Origin: Oceanobacillus rekensis
GTDB lineage: Bacteria > Bacillota > Bacilli > Bacillales > Amphibacillaceae
Assembly: GCF_002153375.1 (NCBI RefSeq)
Contig: NZ_MTBQ01000005.1
Location: 62,001 to 126,000, forward strand
Direction: 5' to 3'
Length of the DNA stretch: 64,000 nucleotides
The notes under the pieces: generated by a model
Database searches by the model: none
The model's input: the letters and a program-made list of their open reading frames with translations, nothing else
Told to the model about the DNA's origin: nothing
Program-made: the position numbers and the translations under genes
Shown: positions 1 to 9,512 of the stretch, one piece after another
Layout: the number at the start of each line of letters is the position of its first letter
Position numbering within the stretch: the stretch's first letter is position 1

Positions 1-619
1 GACTTTTTTCATAAAAGGAATCCTCTATTCTAAATTAATTGTATTAACTTCATTATGGAACAAATTAAACTATATTAATCAGAGGTAATCGAATGAGTTT
101 CGAATTGATCGGAGCGGACGGTAAAATTTATTCTATCGATGGTACGCGCATTAAATAACAATGACCCCATCGTTCTCCAAAACACAGGGCCGACTATACT
201 ACGTTAGCAGCGTCTCCAAAAATATACAACCCCGCTCGAATTTCCCGCGATACTTGTATAAATAATAACTACCATGTATATTGTCTTATTTTGTCGAAAA
301 CGAAACACAAGAAACTCCCCACGCTTTCAGGAATTATATTCCAATTTTACCATTTATGTGTAATAATTAGTTATAAAGGAGTGTGTATTTGCAATTTTCT
401 ATTTAAGGTAATAATTTACCGGGTGATTATGTTTTCATAATTTGGTCGGAATATTCATAAATTGGAGGGTGGGGATGGCGTTTTATAAAATATGAAACAT
501 CATTGTTATGTATTACTCGCCAATAACAGAAGGGGTATTGATATATGAAGAGAGTATTTCACCAGGGATTAGGGTTTGTAATTAGTTCGGAATATCACAC
601 ATAAATTGGAGGAGAAGGG
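1..619. other. Upstream non-coding stretch
   Basis: No convincing gene. Two mini-ORFs exist (93-158, 21 codons, behind a GAGGT; 545-604, 19 codons) but neither has support beyond an ATG. Positions 446-475 and 585-619 repeat one short block: TCGGAATAT, then ATAAATTGGAGG, then an ATG. The second block starts the next gene; the first opens a frame of only six codons. It looks like a duplicated translation-start segment. Confidence 0.5.
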
Positions 620-2500
620 ATGAATTTTTGTAAAGAATGTGGGTCTTCTTTGAAGGGGGCTGCGTTATTTTGTAAGGAATGTGGAACCCCCGTTGTTGCT
701 GCAAGTGAAAGTAAGTCAATAGAACAGAAGGAATCAGCACCAGAACCACAATTAGTACCGAAACAACCGATGCCGAAAAAAACGAAGATTATGTGGATAT
801 CGATAGGCGCAGTGGTTGTATTATTTTTTGGACTACATACATTTATGAATACATTATTATCTAAAGAACGTTTAATTGATGGTTTTCAAACCGCGCTGAT
901 AGAGGGAAATGCGGAAGAAATCGCTGATTATCTCACATCAAAGGATAAGCAGCTAGAGATTGATAAGGATGCAGTAGCAGGTCTGCTCCGTTATTTCCAA
1001 GAGCATCCGGATGAAATCAATCCGCTTGTTACTAGTTTAAACCAACAATCGCAATTGCTCGACCAACCGAATAATGCTTTGGCAGTTGATCCATGGAATG
1101 AGAGTGATCTTATAAAGTTACAGGCGGATAGTAAGCTCTTATTTTACGATCGCTATAGCTTAGTAATTGAGCCTGTCTATCTTACTGTAGAAACAAATTA
1201 TAAGGATACTGTTTTATCTATAGATGATGAAGAAATAGGTACTGCAGATATCCCTGATTATTCAAGTACATTTGGTCCTTATGTTCCTGGATACCATTCC
1301 GTGAAGGCTGCATTGAGTACGGATTTCATTGATTTGGAAAAAGAAGAGAAAATTCTTCTAATGCCGGAAAACGGTACGGAATCCGTTGGGATGAACTTGG
1401 AATCGGATCAAGTGACTGTTGAGATGCCAGCATCGGACGGGAATGCAACGTTATTTATCAACGGTAAGGATGTAGGGATAAACCTTTATGAAAACCCTAC
1501 ATTTGGCCCTGTGTTAACCGATGGGTCGATGACGCTTGCTGTAGAAGTGGAATTACCTTGGGGAACGGTAAAAATGGATGAGCAACCAATTGAAAGTGAC
1601 TATGTGGAACTCAATATGATGAATGAAAAATTACAGACTGTTCTCATGGAAACAGCAAATGAGTATAATCAGCAATGGATTCAGGCAATGGCAACTGTTG
1701 ATACTAGCGAATTAAATACGGCAACAAAATCACTTCAGGAAAGTACCCTGGAGGAAGCAACCAATGCGATGGAAAATGGCCAAGCTCTAGAAGCGGAATA
1801 CCTTGGATCTGTTTATGATTTGGATTCCATTCGTCTATATAATGAAGAAGATCATTGGACAGCTGGAATGTCATTGGAACTAACAGGAAACTTTACAAGC
1901 TACGATATCGATTACCCCGAATATGCGGATACAGAGGATCGTTGGACTCAGGATTATGAGTTACAATACGATGAAAAAGCAGAGGCATGGCTAGTTAGTT
2001 CACATCGAAGCGGCTGGGGCATCGATAGTGAGAATGTGAAAGAATATACTGTCGACGAGCCAGTCATCCATAAATCTAATTGGATTGATGAAGATGTGGC
2101 AAGTCCGAGTGAAACTACGACTGCCACTGTAGAAGACTCTGATGCCGGGGAGTTCGTGCTTCAATTTCGTGATGCCTATGAGAATTCATTGAATTCAAAG
2201 GATTTTAGTTTGATAGAATCTTATTTAAAAGTGGATAGTCATGCATATGATGAATTAGAGGAATATGTCGGTAATTTAAAAGATACTGCCTACGCATATG
2301 AATTCACGTCGAATGAAGTGATTAATACAAAGGAAATTGATGATAGTACAGTTGAAGTAACTACAAATGAAATTTTCGTTTTTACGAATCATTTGGATGA
2401 GCAGATCGATTATGATCGTGACAAAGTTTACAACGTTAATATAACGGATGATGGTTATGAAATTACGAAAATTGATTATGTAGAAACAAATAGAGACTGA
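620..2500 (+). CDS. TcaA/YvbJ-like zinc-ribbon membrane protein
   Basis: The 626-residue protein opens with a double-CxxC zinc ribbon (CKECG at about residue 4, CKECG at about 19). A Pro/Lys-rich linker, one membrane segment at about 55-78 and a long acidic extracellular part follow. The C-terminal 110 residues look like the NTF2-like domain of TcaA-type proteins. This arrangement is that of the TcaA/YvbJ group, which is linked in staphylococci to glycopeptide response and cell-envelope stress. The start is fixed by GGAGGAG just upstream of the ATG. The next gene also starts with a zinc ribbon and follows after 21 bases, so the two probably form an operon. The envelope role is an inference from the family; the substrate is unknown. 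Confidence 0.75.
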   Translation: MNFCKECGSSLKGAALFCKECGTPVVAASESKSIEQKESAPEPQLVPKQPMPKKTKIMWISIGAVVVLFFGLHTFMNTLLSKERLIDGFQTALIEGNAEEIADYLTSKDKQLEIDKDAVAGLLRYFQEHPDEINPLVTSLNQQSQLLDQPNNALAVDPWNESDLIKLQADSKLLFYDRYSLVIEPVYLTVETNYKDTVLSIDDEEIGTADIPDYSSTFGPYVPGYHSVKAALSTDFIDLEKEEKILLMPENGTESVGMNLESDQVTVEMPASDGNATLFINGKDVGINLYENPTFGPVLTDGSMTLAVEVELPWGTVKMDEQPIESDYVELNMMNEKLQTVLMETANEYNQQWIQAMATVDTSELNTATKSLQESTLEEATNAMENGQALEAEYLGSVYDLDSIRLYNEEDHWTAGMSLELTGNFTSYDIDYPEYADTEDRWTQDYELQYDEKAEAWLVSSHRSGWGIDSENVKEYTVDEPVIHKSNWIDEDVASPSETTTATVEDSDAGEFVLQFRDAYENSLNSKDFSLIESYLKVDSHAYDELEEYVGNLKDTAYAYEFTSNEVINTKEIDDSTVEVTTNEIFVFTNHLDEQIDYDRDKVYNVNITDDGYEITKIDYVETNRD

Positions 2501-2521
2501 TAAAAGAGGAGATATGAAAAA

Positions 2522-3322
2522 ATGAATAAATGTTTCAAATGTAATCATGAACAAGATTCGGGTAAGTTTTGTGAACTATGCGGAACAACAATGGGTAGTG
2601 ACGTACCGGCCGGTGTTCAAGTCAAACAGGAAACTGCTGCATCTGTAGCATCCAATGTGCCAATCCAGCAATCGAATATAGATGCGAAAACAGCTTTAAA
2701 AGACTTTGGAGCGTATTTTATGCGTCTGTTGAAGAATCCCTCAGCAGCATTGTCTTCCAATGAGAACTTATTCCTGAATGGATTAATTAACATTGCTATC
2801 TACGTGATAGCATTGGCAATCGGCCTTTATCTCTTGATTAATTCTGTATCAAAAGCAGCGATGGGTTTTGGTAGTATGCTAGGAAGTGATATGAACGTAA
2901 CTATTCCTTTCTTTGCCATTGTATTCCGCGTCATTTTTATTACATTAATATTTATAGCTATTTCTTGGGTAAGTACACTTGCGATGAGTAAATTAGGAAA
3001 GAGTACCGTAACTAGTAAAGAATTAATTGCACAATTTGGTGGGTTGTTAACCCCATTTATCGCGATCAATATATTAGGTTTATTAGCAGGGCTGGCTGGA
3101 TCTATTCCTACTACATTAACCTTAATGTCACTTTCCTTATTCTTTGTAACATTCATTCTTCCAGTAGTTCTAGTTTCAGAAAAGGTAAAAAACACATCGA
3201 ATCAAAAAGTGTATATAGCGCTTGGCTCCTCTGCCTTAGCGATGTTTATATCTTATATCATTATAAGAAGTATCATATTCGGAATGATTGAAGACCTTGA
3301 AAGTTTAACCAGCTTTCTATAA
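2522..3322 (+). CDS. Zinc-ribbon polytopic membrane protein
   Basis: 266 residues. The N-terminus holds a zinc ribbon (CFKC at 3-6, CELC at about 17-20). After a polar linker come about five hydrophobic helices (roughly 88-112, 128-152, 168-190, 195-216, 228-250), a Yip1-like layout. An AGGAG lies about 10 bases before the ATG. The gene follows the TcaA-like gene closely and shares its N-terminal ribbon type, which suggests the two proteins work together in the membrane. No specific function can be read from the sequence. Confidence 0.7.
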   Translation: MNKCFKCNHEQDSGKFCELCGTTMGSDVPAGVQVKQETAASVASNVPIQQSNIDAKTALKDFGAYFMRLLKNPSAALSSNENLFLNGLINIAIYVIALAIGLYLLINSVSKAAMGFGSMLGSDMNVTIPFFAIVFRVIFITLIFIAISWVSTLAMSKLGKSTVTSKELIAQFGGLLTPFIAINILGLLAGLAGSIPTTLTLMSLSLFFVTFILPVVLVSEKVKNTSNQKVYIALGSSALAMFISYIIIRSIIFGMIEDLESLTSFL

Positions 3323-3404
3323 AAACACGGGAGAAAGTGGACTGAGATAGTCATTATTGTAGAAAGAGGAAGCAGGAGAACTGTCCCTGCGCTTCCTAAA
3401 AGTG

Positions 3405-3445
3405 AACCCGGCCATGGGATGTGGAATCTTGGCCGGGTTTTGTTG
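3405..3445 (+). terminator. Rho-independent terminator
   Basis: AACCCGGCCA pairs with TGGCCGGGTT around a 15-base loop and is followed by T-rich sequence. It closes the zinc-ribbon operon. Confidence 0.8.
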
Positions 3446-3502
3446 TGGGTTATTATAATTTTAGTAGGTTCTATCCTTGGAGTATGGGGTAATGTTATGT
3501 TT

Positions 3503-3874
3503 TTATATCATTCCCAATGTCTTTTTAATGCGTTGTATGTCTACTTTATGTGCCCAAGTTTCTTCACGAATAAGTTCTTGGTTAATAGCTGCTGGGCTGT
3601 TTTCTTCTATTCGTGTACCAAATTCCTTCGCATTCCCAATCTTCATTCCATCCATTTCTGCTTTTAGATACTCTTGTCCAGATCGAAGTGCAGTTAATAT
3701 TTGACCGTGTTCCCCTAGTTGAGTGCTATGTTCTTTAAGTTGAACGCTATGCTCCTTAAGCAAAATCCCATGTTCCCTCAATTGAGTGCTATGCTCCTCA
3801 AGAATGCGACTATGCTCATCCTGTTTCTCGAGAATCTTCTCCAGCATTCCAATAATCTGATCTTCTTTTTCCAT
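3503..3874 (-). CDS. Heptad-repeat coiled-coil protein
   Basis: 123 residues when started at the ATG at 3874, which has AGGAGG eight bases upstream; a GTG nine bases earlier is the longer alternative. Residues about 25-60 are near-perfect seven-residue repeats of the form EHSxQLK or EHGxxLx, giving a His/Gln-rich coiled coil. There is no signal peptide or membrane segment. The gene faces the zinc-ribbon operon tail to tail. I recognise no functional family; similar short heptad proteins occur in Bacillaceae. It is likely a cytoplasmic oligomer. Confidence 0.65.
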   Translation of the reverse strand: MEKEDQIIGMLEKILEKQDEHSRILEEHSTQLREHGILLKEHSVQLKEHSTQLGEHGQILTALRSGQEYLKAEMDGMKIGNAKEFGTRIEENSPAAINQELIREETWAHKVDIQRIKKTLGMI

Positions 3875-4130
3875 GTCAGTCACCTCCTCTTTAGATAGTT
3901 ATAATATAGCATAAAAAAATCCAAGCATAAATTGACATGTTTTCAGTAAAAAGGCCAAAAAGTATATCAAAACTCAATAAAACTCCCTTTGATAAACTGA
4001 AAATTAAATTACCAAAGACCCTGCGGCAATTTTCGACTAGTTAAATTCAGTAAAAATTAAATTTCAGCAAATTGCTAAATCTACCATTGTCCTTATACTA
4101 TAGTTAATAACTAGTAGGGAGGAGGAAACG

Positions 4131-5075
4131 ATGATTATTAAAAAACGTACAAAACCACTTCTGTTGAAAAAATACGAAGCGCTTATACCCAGACTTAGGA
4201 AGAACTTTCCGGCCCTTCCGGAAATTCAATATGAATCGGCGAAGTACCTAAAAGGCTATACAGGAGAAGTGAAGGTCGATTATTATTTATCCCTGATTGC
4301 CGAAGCTTATACGATTCTACGGGACGTTTGTCTAAACCTAAACAACCAGACATTTCAATTGGACAACCTCGTTATCACACCTCACGCAATCTACATTATC
4401 GAAGTTAAAAACTATAGCGGAAGGGTTATATTCGATACCATACTCAACCAGTTCACACGCGATGACGGTAAAAGGGAAGTGGGCTTCAATCACCCGATTA
4501 CACAGGTCGAAATCCAACAAATTAAACTTCAAAATTGGCTAGAGCACCGAGGTCTTCCAACTATTCCAATCTACTATTTAATTGCCTTCAGTGAACCAAC
4601 TACGAAGATTGAAGTAATAGGTGATCAGCAAGCTATCGCTAAAGTAGTTACACGGGGAGAAAATATCCCAAAGAAAATAATGGAGATGGAAAGCAGATTA
4701 ACCGAAGCGGCTAATTACCAACATCAGAAAATCGGATATACCCTATTGAGGGAATGTAAGGAATATGATAAAAATGTTATGGCAAAGCATGGGATTGAAG
4801 GAAGTGATCTATCGCCAGGAGTGCAGTGTCCCGAATGTAGTTGGCTAGGTATGGAGCGTATCTATAATAACTGGATTTGCAACAGATGTAACCATCAATC
4901 AGCCCATGCACATGAAAAATCACTAGAAGATTATCTACTACTAATCAGCCCCTGGATTAAGAACGCCGAATTCAGGCGATTCCTAAACATTAAATCAAAA
5001 AATATCGCTACCAGACTCATGAGGAAATCGGGATTAACCCATGATAAACAGCGCAGGAGGTGGCATAAAAAGTAG
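4131..5075 (+). CDS. NERD-domain protein with C-terminal zinc ribbon
   Basis: 314 residues. The NERD (nuclease-related) domain spans about 45-165, with the core I-E-V-K-N-Y at about 87-92 that corresponds to the E-x-K of restriction-like nuclease folds. A CPEC and CNRC ribbon follows near 228-250, then a basic tail. NERD proteins in Bacillaceae are common cytoplasmic proteins that may handle nucleic acid; activity here is not shown. GGGAGGAGG lies just before the ATG. The gene stands alone and runs into the GC-rich tandem repeat just downstream. Confidence 0.8.
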   Translation: MIIKKRTKPLLLKKYEALIPRLRKNFPALPEIQYESAKYLKGYTGEVKVDYYLSLIAEAYTILRDVCLNLNNQTFQLDNLVITPHAIYIIEVKNYSGRVIFDTILNQFTRDDGKREVGFNHPITQVEIQQIKLQNWLEHRGLPTIPIYYLIAFSEPTTKIEVIGDQQAIAKVVTRGENIPKKIMEMESRLTEAANYQHQKIGYTLLRECKEYDKNVMAKHGIEGSDLSPGVQCPECSWLGMERIYNNWICNRCNHQSAHAHEKSLEDYLLLISPWIKNAEFRRFLNIKSKNIATRLMRKSGLTHDKQRRRWHKK

Positions 5076-5090
5076 CATCCCACAATACTC

Positions 5091-5341
5091 GGTCCGCAGC
5101 ACCCACCAAACGGTCGCCGCCCGCGCCAACTCGGTCCCCAGCCCTCACAAACGGTCGCCACCCGCCCCAGCTCGGTCCCCAGCACCCACGAAACGGTCGC
5201 CGCCCGCGCCAACTCGGTCCTCAGCCCTCACGAAACGGTCGCCACCCGCCCCAACAAGGTCCCCAGCCTCCGCCAAACGGTCGCCGTCCGCTCCGGCTCG
5301 GTCGCCAGCACCCACCAAACGGTCGCCGCAAACTCCAGCTC
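5091..5341. repeat. Six-copy 41-42 bp GC-rich tandem repeat
   Basis: Six consecutive units each start with GGTC(C/G)(C/G/T)CAGC and carry AAACGGTCGCC in the middle. Unit lengths are 42, 41, 42, 42, 42 and 42 bases, and a partial seventh unit follows at 5342. Composition is strongly C-rich on the plus strand, unlike the AT-rich surroundings. The 42-base period keeps two frames open (14-residue repeats such as KRSPPAPTRSPA on plus and GAGDRAGAGGDR on minus). The open frames are probably by-products rather than genes. Confidence 0.85.
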
Positions 5342-5391
5342 GGTCCCCAGCACCACACCGCCGCCCAAACAACACCCACACATCAAAAGAA

Positions 5392-5420
5392 AAGGCACTC
5401 CAGCGCAGCTGGAGTGCCTT
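5392..5420 (+). terminator. Perfect 13-bp hairpin terminator
   Basis: AAGGCACTCCAGC pairs perfectly with GCTGGAGTGCCTT across a GCA loop, with CTCTTTT after it and an A-rich run before it. It could serve both strands. Confidence 0.8.
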
Positions 5421-5508
5421 CTCTTTTCCCTAACAACCGGCCCTTCATAAACCTTATTTAATCAAAACCCAGCCACCCAAACCACTAAGCTAATAAAACC
5501 CACCCAAC

Positions 5509-5539
5509 AAAAAAGAAGCAGGAAAACTCCCCCTGCTTC
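5509..5539 (-). terminator. Terminator of the NlpC/P60 gene
   Basis: On the minus strand GAAGCAGG pairs with CCTGCTTC and is followed by a T run (TTTTTTG). It lies just past the stop of the wall hydrolase gene. Confidence 0.75.
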
Positions 5540-5550
5540 CAAACTAACCC

Positions 5551-6606
5551 TTAATAAAATCTCTTATAACTATCAAAATGACTCTTCCAATAAGGATTGT
5601 CCAAACTAGTAACCTCTACGCCACTAGACCCAGCTTGGATCATTTTATTATTTCCAATATAAATTCCCATATGAGAAATTCCTGCTTTATATGTTCCTTC
5701 AAAGAATACGAGGTCTCCTACTCGTGGAGTGTTAACGTAATAGGAGCGGTCAAAGTATCCTGCTGCAGATGTGCGGCTGATGTCCATGCCTGCTTGTTTG
5801 TATGCATAATAAATGAATCCACTGCAATCAAACCCGTTTGTAGTTGTGCCTCCCCAAACATATGGTGTACCAACTGCGCTATTTGCTACGCTGATTAGTT
5901 TATCAACATTATAATCAACGTCCGTTGCTGGAGCTTTACTTGAACTACTAGAAGGTGCTACCGAAGCTGATCCAGATCCAGCTTTCCCGCCAATATTCAA
6001 TTTCTGTCCAATTAAAATCAAATCAGAACTTAACCCGTTCCATGATTTCAAGTTAGAAACGGATACACCATGCTGTGATGCGATTCGTGATAATGTGTCA
6101 CCAGACTTCACCGTATAAACAGTTGATGAACTTACCTTACTGCTACTGGAAGAACTGCTCGATGAACTAGAACTCGAAGATCCTCCCGCACTCACCGCAA
6201 ACTTATTCCCTGGATAGATCAATGTTGTGTCCAAGTTATTCCATTTCATCAAGTTTGATAGGGAAATTCCGTGTTTTGAGGCGATGCCGCTTAGGGTGTC
6301 ACCACTTTTTACTGTATAAGTTGTAGATGTATTAGTAGATGTAGTAGTAGAATTAGAGTTAGATTCTGATGTTGTACCCTTATCTGTTTCAATTACTTGA
6401 TTCGGATAGATTACATCGGATGTTAGATTGTTTATTGATTTCAACATGGATACGCTTGTACCATATTTACCTGCGATTGCCCATAGGGAATCACCACTTT
6501 GAACTTTATGTGATGCTGCTTCTGCTTCGTCTACTGCAAAGAATGCTGATGCAATCGCTGCTGAGGCAGTAACCGACATAACCATTTTCTTATTCGTCAA
6601 TTTCAT
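5551..6606 (-). CDS. LysM-NlpC/P60 cell-wall endopeptidase
   Basis: Secreted peptidoglycan hydrolase of 351 residues from the ATG at 6606, which has AGGGGG upstream. The track-length frame adds 12 residues that would spoil the signal peptide. A signal peptide (KK then a hydrophobic run ending AEAAS) is followed by three LysM modules (each begins with V-x-S-G-D-(S/T)-L), Ser-rich linkers, and an NlpC/P60 domain over the last 110 residues. The catalytic Cys is in FDCSGF; the partner His is in GISHMGIY. This is the LytE/LytF/CwlS type of D,L-endopeptidase that cuts between D-Glu and meso-DAP. It is monocistronic, with its own terminator and a roughly 150-base leader. Confidence 0.92.
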   Translation of the reverse strand: MKLTNKKMVMSVTASAAIASAFFAVDEAEAASHKVQSGDSLWAIAGKYGTSVSMLKSINNLTSDVIYPNQVIETDKGTTSESNSNSTTTSTNTSTTYTVKSGDTLSGIASKHGISLSNLMKWNNLDTTLIYPGNKFAVSAGGSSSSSSSSSSSSSSKVSSSTVYTVKSGDTLSRIASQHGVSVSNLKSWNGLSSDLILIGQKLNIGGKAGSGSASVAPSSSSSKAPATDVDYNVDKLISVANSAVGTPYVWGGTTTNGFDCSGFIYYAYKQAGMDISRTSAAGYFDRSYYVNTPRVGDLVFFEGTYKAGISHMGIYIGNNKMIQAGSSGVEVTSLDNPYWKSHFDSYKRFY

Positions 6607-6780
6607 TATCCCCCTGTTGTCCAAATCAAGCTCACGAGTCACGCACGTCCTTAGCCTTTGAGCCTTTCTTTAGACTCTTGCAAAAACAGGTGCCCTTATT
6701 TGCTCTTAATTGGAAATCTATCTCTGTTTAGCCAATATCTAACAGAAACTATCATCATTATAGCTTCTAAACTAAAAAAA
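6607..6780 (-). promoter_or_regulatory. Long leader of the NlpC/P60 gene
   Basis: A TATAAT lies on the minus strand near 6755-6760, giving a leader of about 145 bases. Within it GCAAGAGTC (near 6675) can pair with GACTCGTGAGC (near 6630). I compared it with the c-di-AMP (ydaO) riboswitch that often precedes such genes and did not find its conserved core. An RNA switch is possible but not shown. Confidence 0.3.
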
Positions 6781-6920
6781 TTATAGATTAATAGGATATT
6801 TGTAATCATTTTGTAATATAGACGCATCAACGTAATGTCCAGACTATAGGCTACTAGTAGTGGTTCCCAACAATTGTTTAGAAATTTTTACAAAACTTTT
6901 TCTGGAAATACCGCGAAATA

Positions 6921-6929
6921 TGTTATAAT
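6921..6929 (+). promoter_or_regulatory. Extended -10 promoter of the polysaccharide locus
   Basis: TGTTATAAT is a full extended -10 (TG-N-TATAAT). No good -35 is seen at the usual distance. It lies 120 bases before the first gene of the exopolysaccharide locus. Confidence 0.55.
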
Positions 6930-7048
6930 TCCCTTTATATTGTCGATATAGAATGATAGGGTTAAAACATATAAATTAGAAACAGCACTCATTACAAGAC
7001 TTAAAGTCGCCATCAACAATAGATGGTAAACACAATGGAGGTACAAGA

Positions 7049-7813
7049 ATGGAAGAAACGATTTCCCTCAAAGAGATCTTCGAGGTCATCAAGAAGCGTT
7101 TGCTACTCATTATCGCGTTAATGTTGGGGGCAGCAATAATAGCTGCAGTTATTAGTTATTTCGTATTAACACCAACATATCAAAACAGCTCCCAATTTAT
7201 TGTGAATCAAAGCAATCCAAATCCAGAAACACAATTTACACAGGCGGATCTTCGGACAAATGTGGAACTGATTAATACTTATAATGTAATAATTAAAAGT
7301 CCAGCAATCTTAGATACGGTTTCAGATGAATTGAACTTAGGTTTGACGAGTGGTCAATTATCAGAGAAAATCCAAGTTGCAAGTGCAGAGAACTCACAGG
7401 TTGTTACTGTAACGGCAACAGATCCTGACCCAACACAAGCAGCAGAAATTGCCAATACAACGGTAGAAGTTTTCCAAGAAGAGATTCCAGAAATAATGAA
7501 TGTGGATAATGTTTCCGTATTATCACAGGCACAGCTTTCGGAAAACCCCACACCAGTAGCGCCGAATCCAGTCCTTAACATTGCAATTGCGATTGTTCTT
7601 GGAGCAATGGTTGGCGTAGGGCTAGCATTCCTGCTTGAATACTTGGATAACACGATTAAATCAGAAGAAGATATAGAGAAAAAATTAAATGTACCTGTAC
7701 TTGGTGTCATCTCACATATTGATGACAAAGATATACATCTGGAAGGTTTCAATCATGCAAGTAAAGACAGAGTGGTAAGGGGTGGTTTCGATGGCGCGAA
7801 AAAAACAGTCTAA
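7049..7813 (+). CDS. Wzz/YveK-type capsule chain-length and kinase adaptor protein
   Basis: 254 residues, Wzz domain, with membrane segments at about 18-38 and 173-195 and an extracytoplasmic loop between. The proline-containing second segment and the short cytoplasmic tail are those of the CapA/YveK/YwqC adaptors that activate the tyrosine kinase encoded next door. Together they set polymer length and couple polymerisation to export. GGAGG precedes the ATG. The kinase gene overlaps its end by 23 bases, so the two are translationally linked. Confidence 0.9.
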   Translation: MEETISLKEIFEVIKKRLLLIIALMLGAAIIAAVISYFVLTPTYQNSSQFIVNQSNPNPETQFTQADLRTNVELINTYNVIIKSPAILDTVSDELNLGLTSGQLSEKIQVASAENSQVVTVTATDPDPTQAAEIANTTVEVFQEEIPEIMNVDNVSVLSQAQLSENPTPVAPNPVLNIAIAIVLGAMVGVGLAFLLEYLDNTIKSEEDIEKKLNVPVLGVISHIDDKDIHLEGFNHASKDRVVRGGFDGAKKTV

Positions 7814-8486
7814 AAAAGGAAATAAAATGCGTCATTTAATTACAAAATTGAGTCCACGCTCACCTATCTCTGAACAGTACCGAACCGTCAGAACGAATCT
7901 GCAGTTCGCGTCAGTTGATGAGGAAGTCAGGTGCATCATGCTAACATCTGCTGGTCCAGCTGAAGGAAAATCGATGACGACAGCGAACCTAGCAGTTGTT
8001 TATGCGCAACAAGGGAAAAGCGTCCTGCTGATTGATGCAGACTTACGTAAACCGACCGTGCATTATACATTCCGTCTGGATAACTTAAAAGGCCTAAGCA
8101 ATGTATTGGTAGGAGATATACCCCTAAAAGATGCGGCAGTAGCGAGTGATGTAGATAATCTTGATATTATCTCATGTGGACCAATCCCGCCGAACCCATC
8201 CGAACTGCTTGGCTCGAAGCGGATGCAGCATCTCATTCGGGAAGCGCGTGAAGTATACGATGTTGTCATCTTTGACACACCGCCAGTGCTTGCCGTAACC
8301 GATGCACAAATCCTTTCCACCTTTGTGGACGGAAGTATTCTAGTCGTTCGCAGTAAGAGCACCGAATTTGAAGCGGCACAGAAAGCAATTGAAGCATTAG
8401 AATCTGTCAATGCGAAAATCCTTGGTACCGTGCTAAATGATCGTGAGAAGAAAGAAGCTAATTATTACTATTATTATGGTAACTAA
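7791..8486 (+). CDS. BY-kinase (CpsD/CapB/YwqD-type tyrosine kinase)
   Basis: 231 residues from the ATG at 7791, chosen for AGGGG eight bases upstream. Walker A is AGPAEGKS, Walker A' is LLIDADLRKPT and Walker B is VIFDTPP. The tail ends in a tyrosine cluster (YYYYYGN), the autophosphorylation site of this family. It controls capsule chain length with the preceding adaptor and is reset by the PHP-type phosphatases downstream. A strong terminator follows. Confidence 0.93.
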   Translation: MARKKQSKKGNKMRHLITKLSPRSPISEQYRTVRTNLQFASVDEEVRCIMLTSAGPAEGKSMTTANLAVVYAQQGKSVLLIDADLRKPTVHYTFRLDNLKGLSNVLVGDIPLKDAAVASDVDNLDIISCGPIPPNPSELLGSKRMQHLIREAREVYDVVIFDTPPVLAVTDAQILSTFVDGSILVVRSKSTEFEAAQKAIEALESVNAKILGTVLNDREKKEANYYYYYGN

Positions 8487-8487
8487 T

Positions 8488-8527
8488 AAAAAACTCCCTT
8501 TCCGTTAATAGGAAAGGGAGTTTTTTT
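8488..8527 (+). terminator. Terminator after the BY-kinase
   Basis: AAAAACTCCCTTTCC pairs with GGAAAGGGAGTTTTT over a 7-base loop and ends in seven T. It separates adaptor and kinase from the phosphatase genes. Confidence 0.9.
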
Positions 8528-8700
8528 GTTGACCAATTATATATAGCATGACTTTTGTTCTACCAATGTGACTTTTATGTGACCGAAATACACTATTATC
8601 CTACTTAGTTCTCTGATAAAATTGAAATATAAGGAAAAAATCCTAAAGACTAACAAAAGAATTTATATAAACGGTAACTATTAATAAGGGGGTAACAGTT

Positions 8701-9465
8701 TTGATCGATATAAACTGTCATATTTTACCGGGGTTAGATGAGGGGTCCAAATCGATTACAGAAAGTATTGCGATGGCAAGAACGGCAGAAAAAGAGGGCA
8801 TTAAAACGATTATCGCAACGCCGAACCACCATAAGGATTCATCATGGAACGATCCGATGGAAATTATGGGAGCGGTCAAATTCATGAACGAAAAGATGAA
8901 AGAAGAAGGAATCGACGTGGAAGTCCTTCCAGGTCAAGAGACGAGAGTATATGGGGAGATGTCAGATGATCTAAAAGCTGGCAAAATCCTGCCGATAAAT
9001 GGAAGCAAATATATATGTGTGGAGTTACCGTCAAATCAGGTGCCAGAGTATACGACCCAATTATTCTTTGAAATTCAAATTCTTGGGCATATTCCAGTAA
9101 TTGTGCATCCGGAAAAAAACCATGAATTTAGGGAAAATCCAGATAAGTTGTATCGAATCGTGAAAAATGGTGCACTGACACAGCTGAGTGCTGCAAGCTT
9201 GGCTGGGAAATTAGGCAGAAATACAGAACGGTTCGCAAATCAGATTCTGGATGCAAATCTAGCCCATTTTGTCGCATCCAATGCCCGCAATAACAAGAAA
9301 CAGGGATTTTTTATGAAAGAAGCATTTGCACGTGTGAAGAAGAATTATGGCAAGGACTTCGCGAATCTTCTAATAGATAATAGTGATGCACTGGTCCATG
9401 ATGAAGCAATCTTCAAAGATGTACCAGATCGAATTGCGGTCAAGAAAAAATGGGGTATGTTTTAA
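8701..9465 (+). CDS. CpsB/YwqE-family phosphatase paralogue lacking metal ligands
   Basis: 254 residues starting at TTG, with AAGGGGGT nine bases upstream. It aligns without gaps to the second copy at 9715. The PHP-domain metal ligands seen there as His5, Asp14, His42, Asp194 and His196 are Asn5, Glu14, Asn42, Asn194 and Arg196 here. His7, Glu80 and His136 remain. Members of this family dephosphorylate the BY-kinase and use a trinuclear metal centre, so this copy is probably inactive as a phosphatase. It could titrate or scaffold the kinase. The reading frame is intact with its own RBS and terminator, so it is a maintained gene rather than a plain pseudogene. Confidence 0.88.
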   Translation: MIDINCHILPGLDEGSKSITESIAMARTAEKEGIKTIIATPNHHKDSSWNDPMEIMGAVKFMNEKMKEEGIDVEVLPGQETRVYGEMSDDLKAGKILPINGSKYICVELPSNQVPEYTTQLFFEIQILGHIPVIVHPEKNHEFRENPDKLYRIVKNGALTQLSAASLAGKLGRNTERFANQILDANLAHFVASNARNNKKQGFFMKEAFARVKKNYGKDFANLLIDNSDALVHDEAIFKDVPDRIAVKKKWGMF

Positions 9466-9512
9466 ACTTATTTGTCAAATTATTTCAAATTAATATAAGA
9501 TATAGTAATTAT

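Noticed and set aside
93-158. 21-codon ORF near the window start
   Set aside because: Too short to support despite a GAGGT upstream.
5041-5433. 130-residue Pro/Arg/Ser-rich ORF and its minus-strand mirror
   Set aside because: Open only because the 42-base repeat has no stops; no ribosome binding site and starts inside the NERD gene.
6607-6780. c-di-AMP (ydaO) riboswitch before the NlpC/P60 gene
   Set aside because: The context fits, but I could not find the conserved core blocks on the minus strand.
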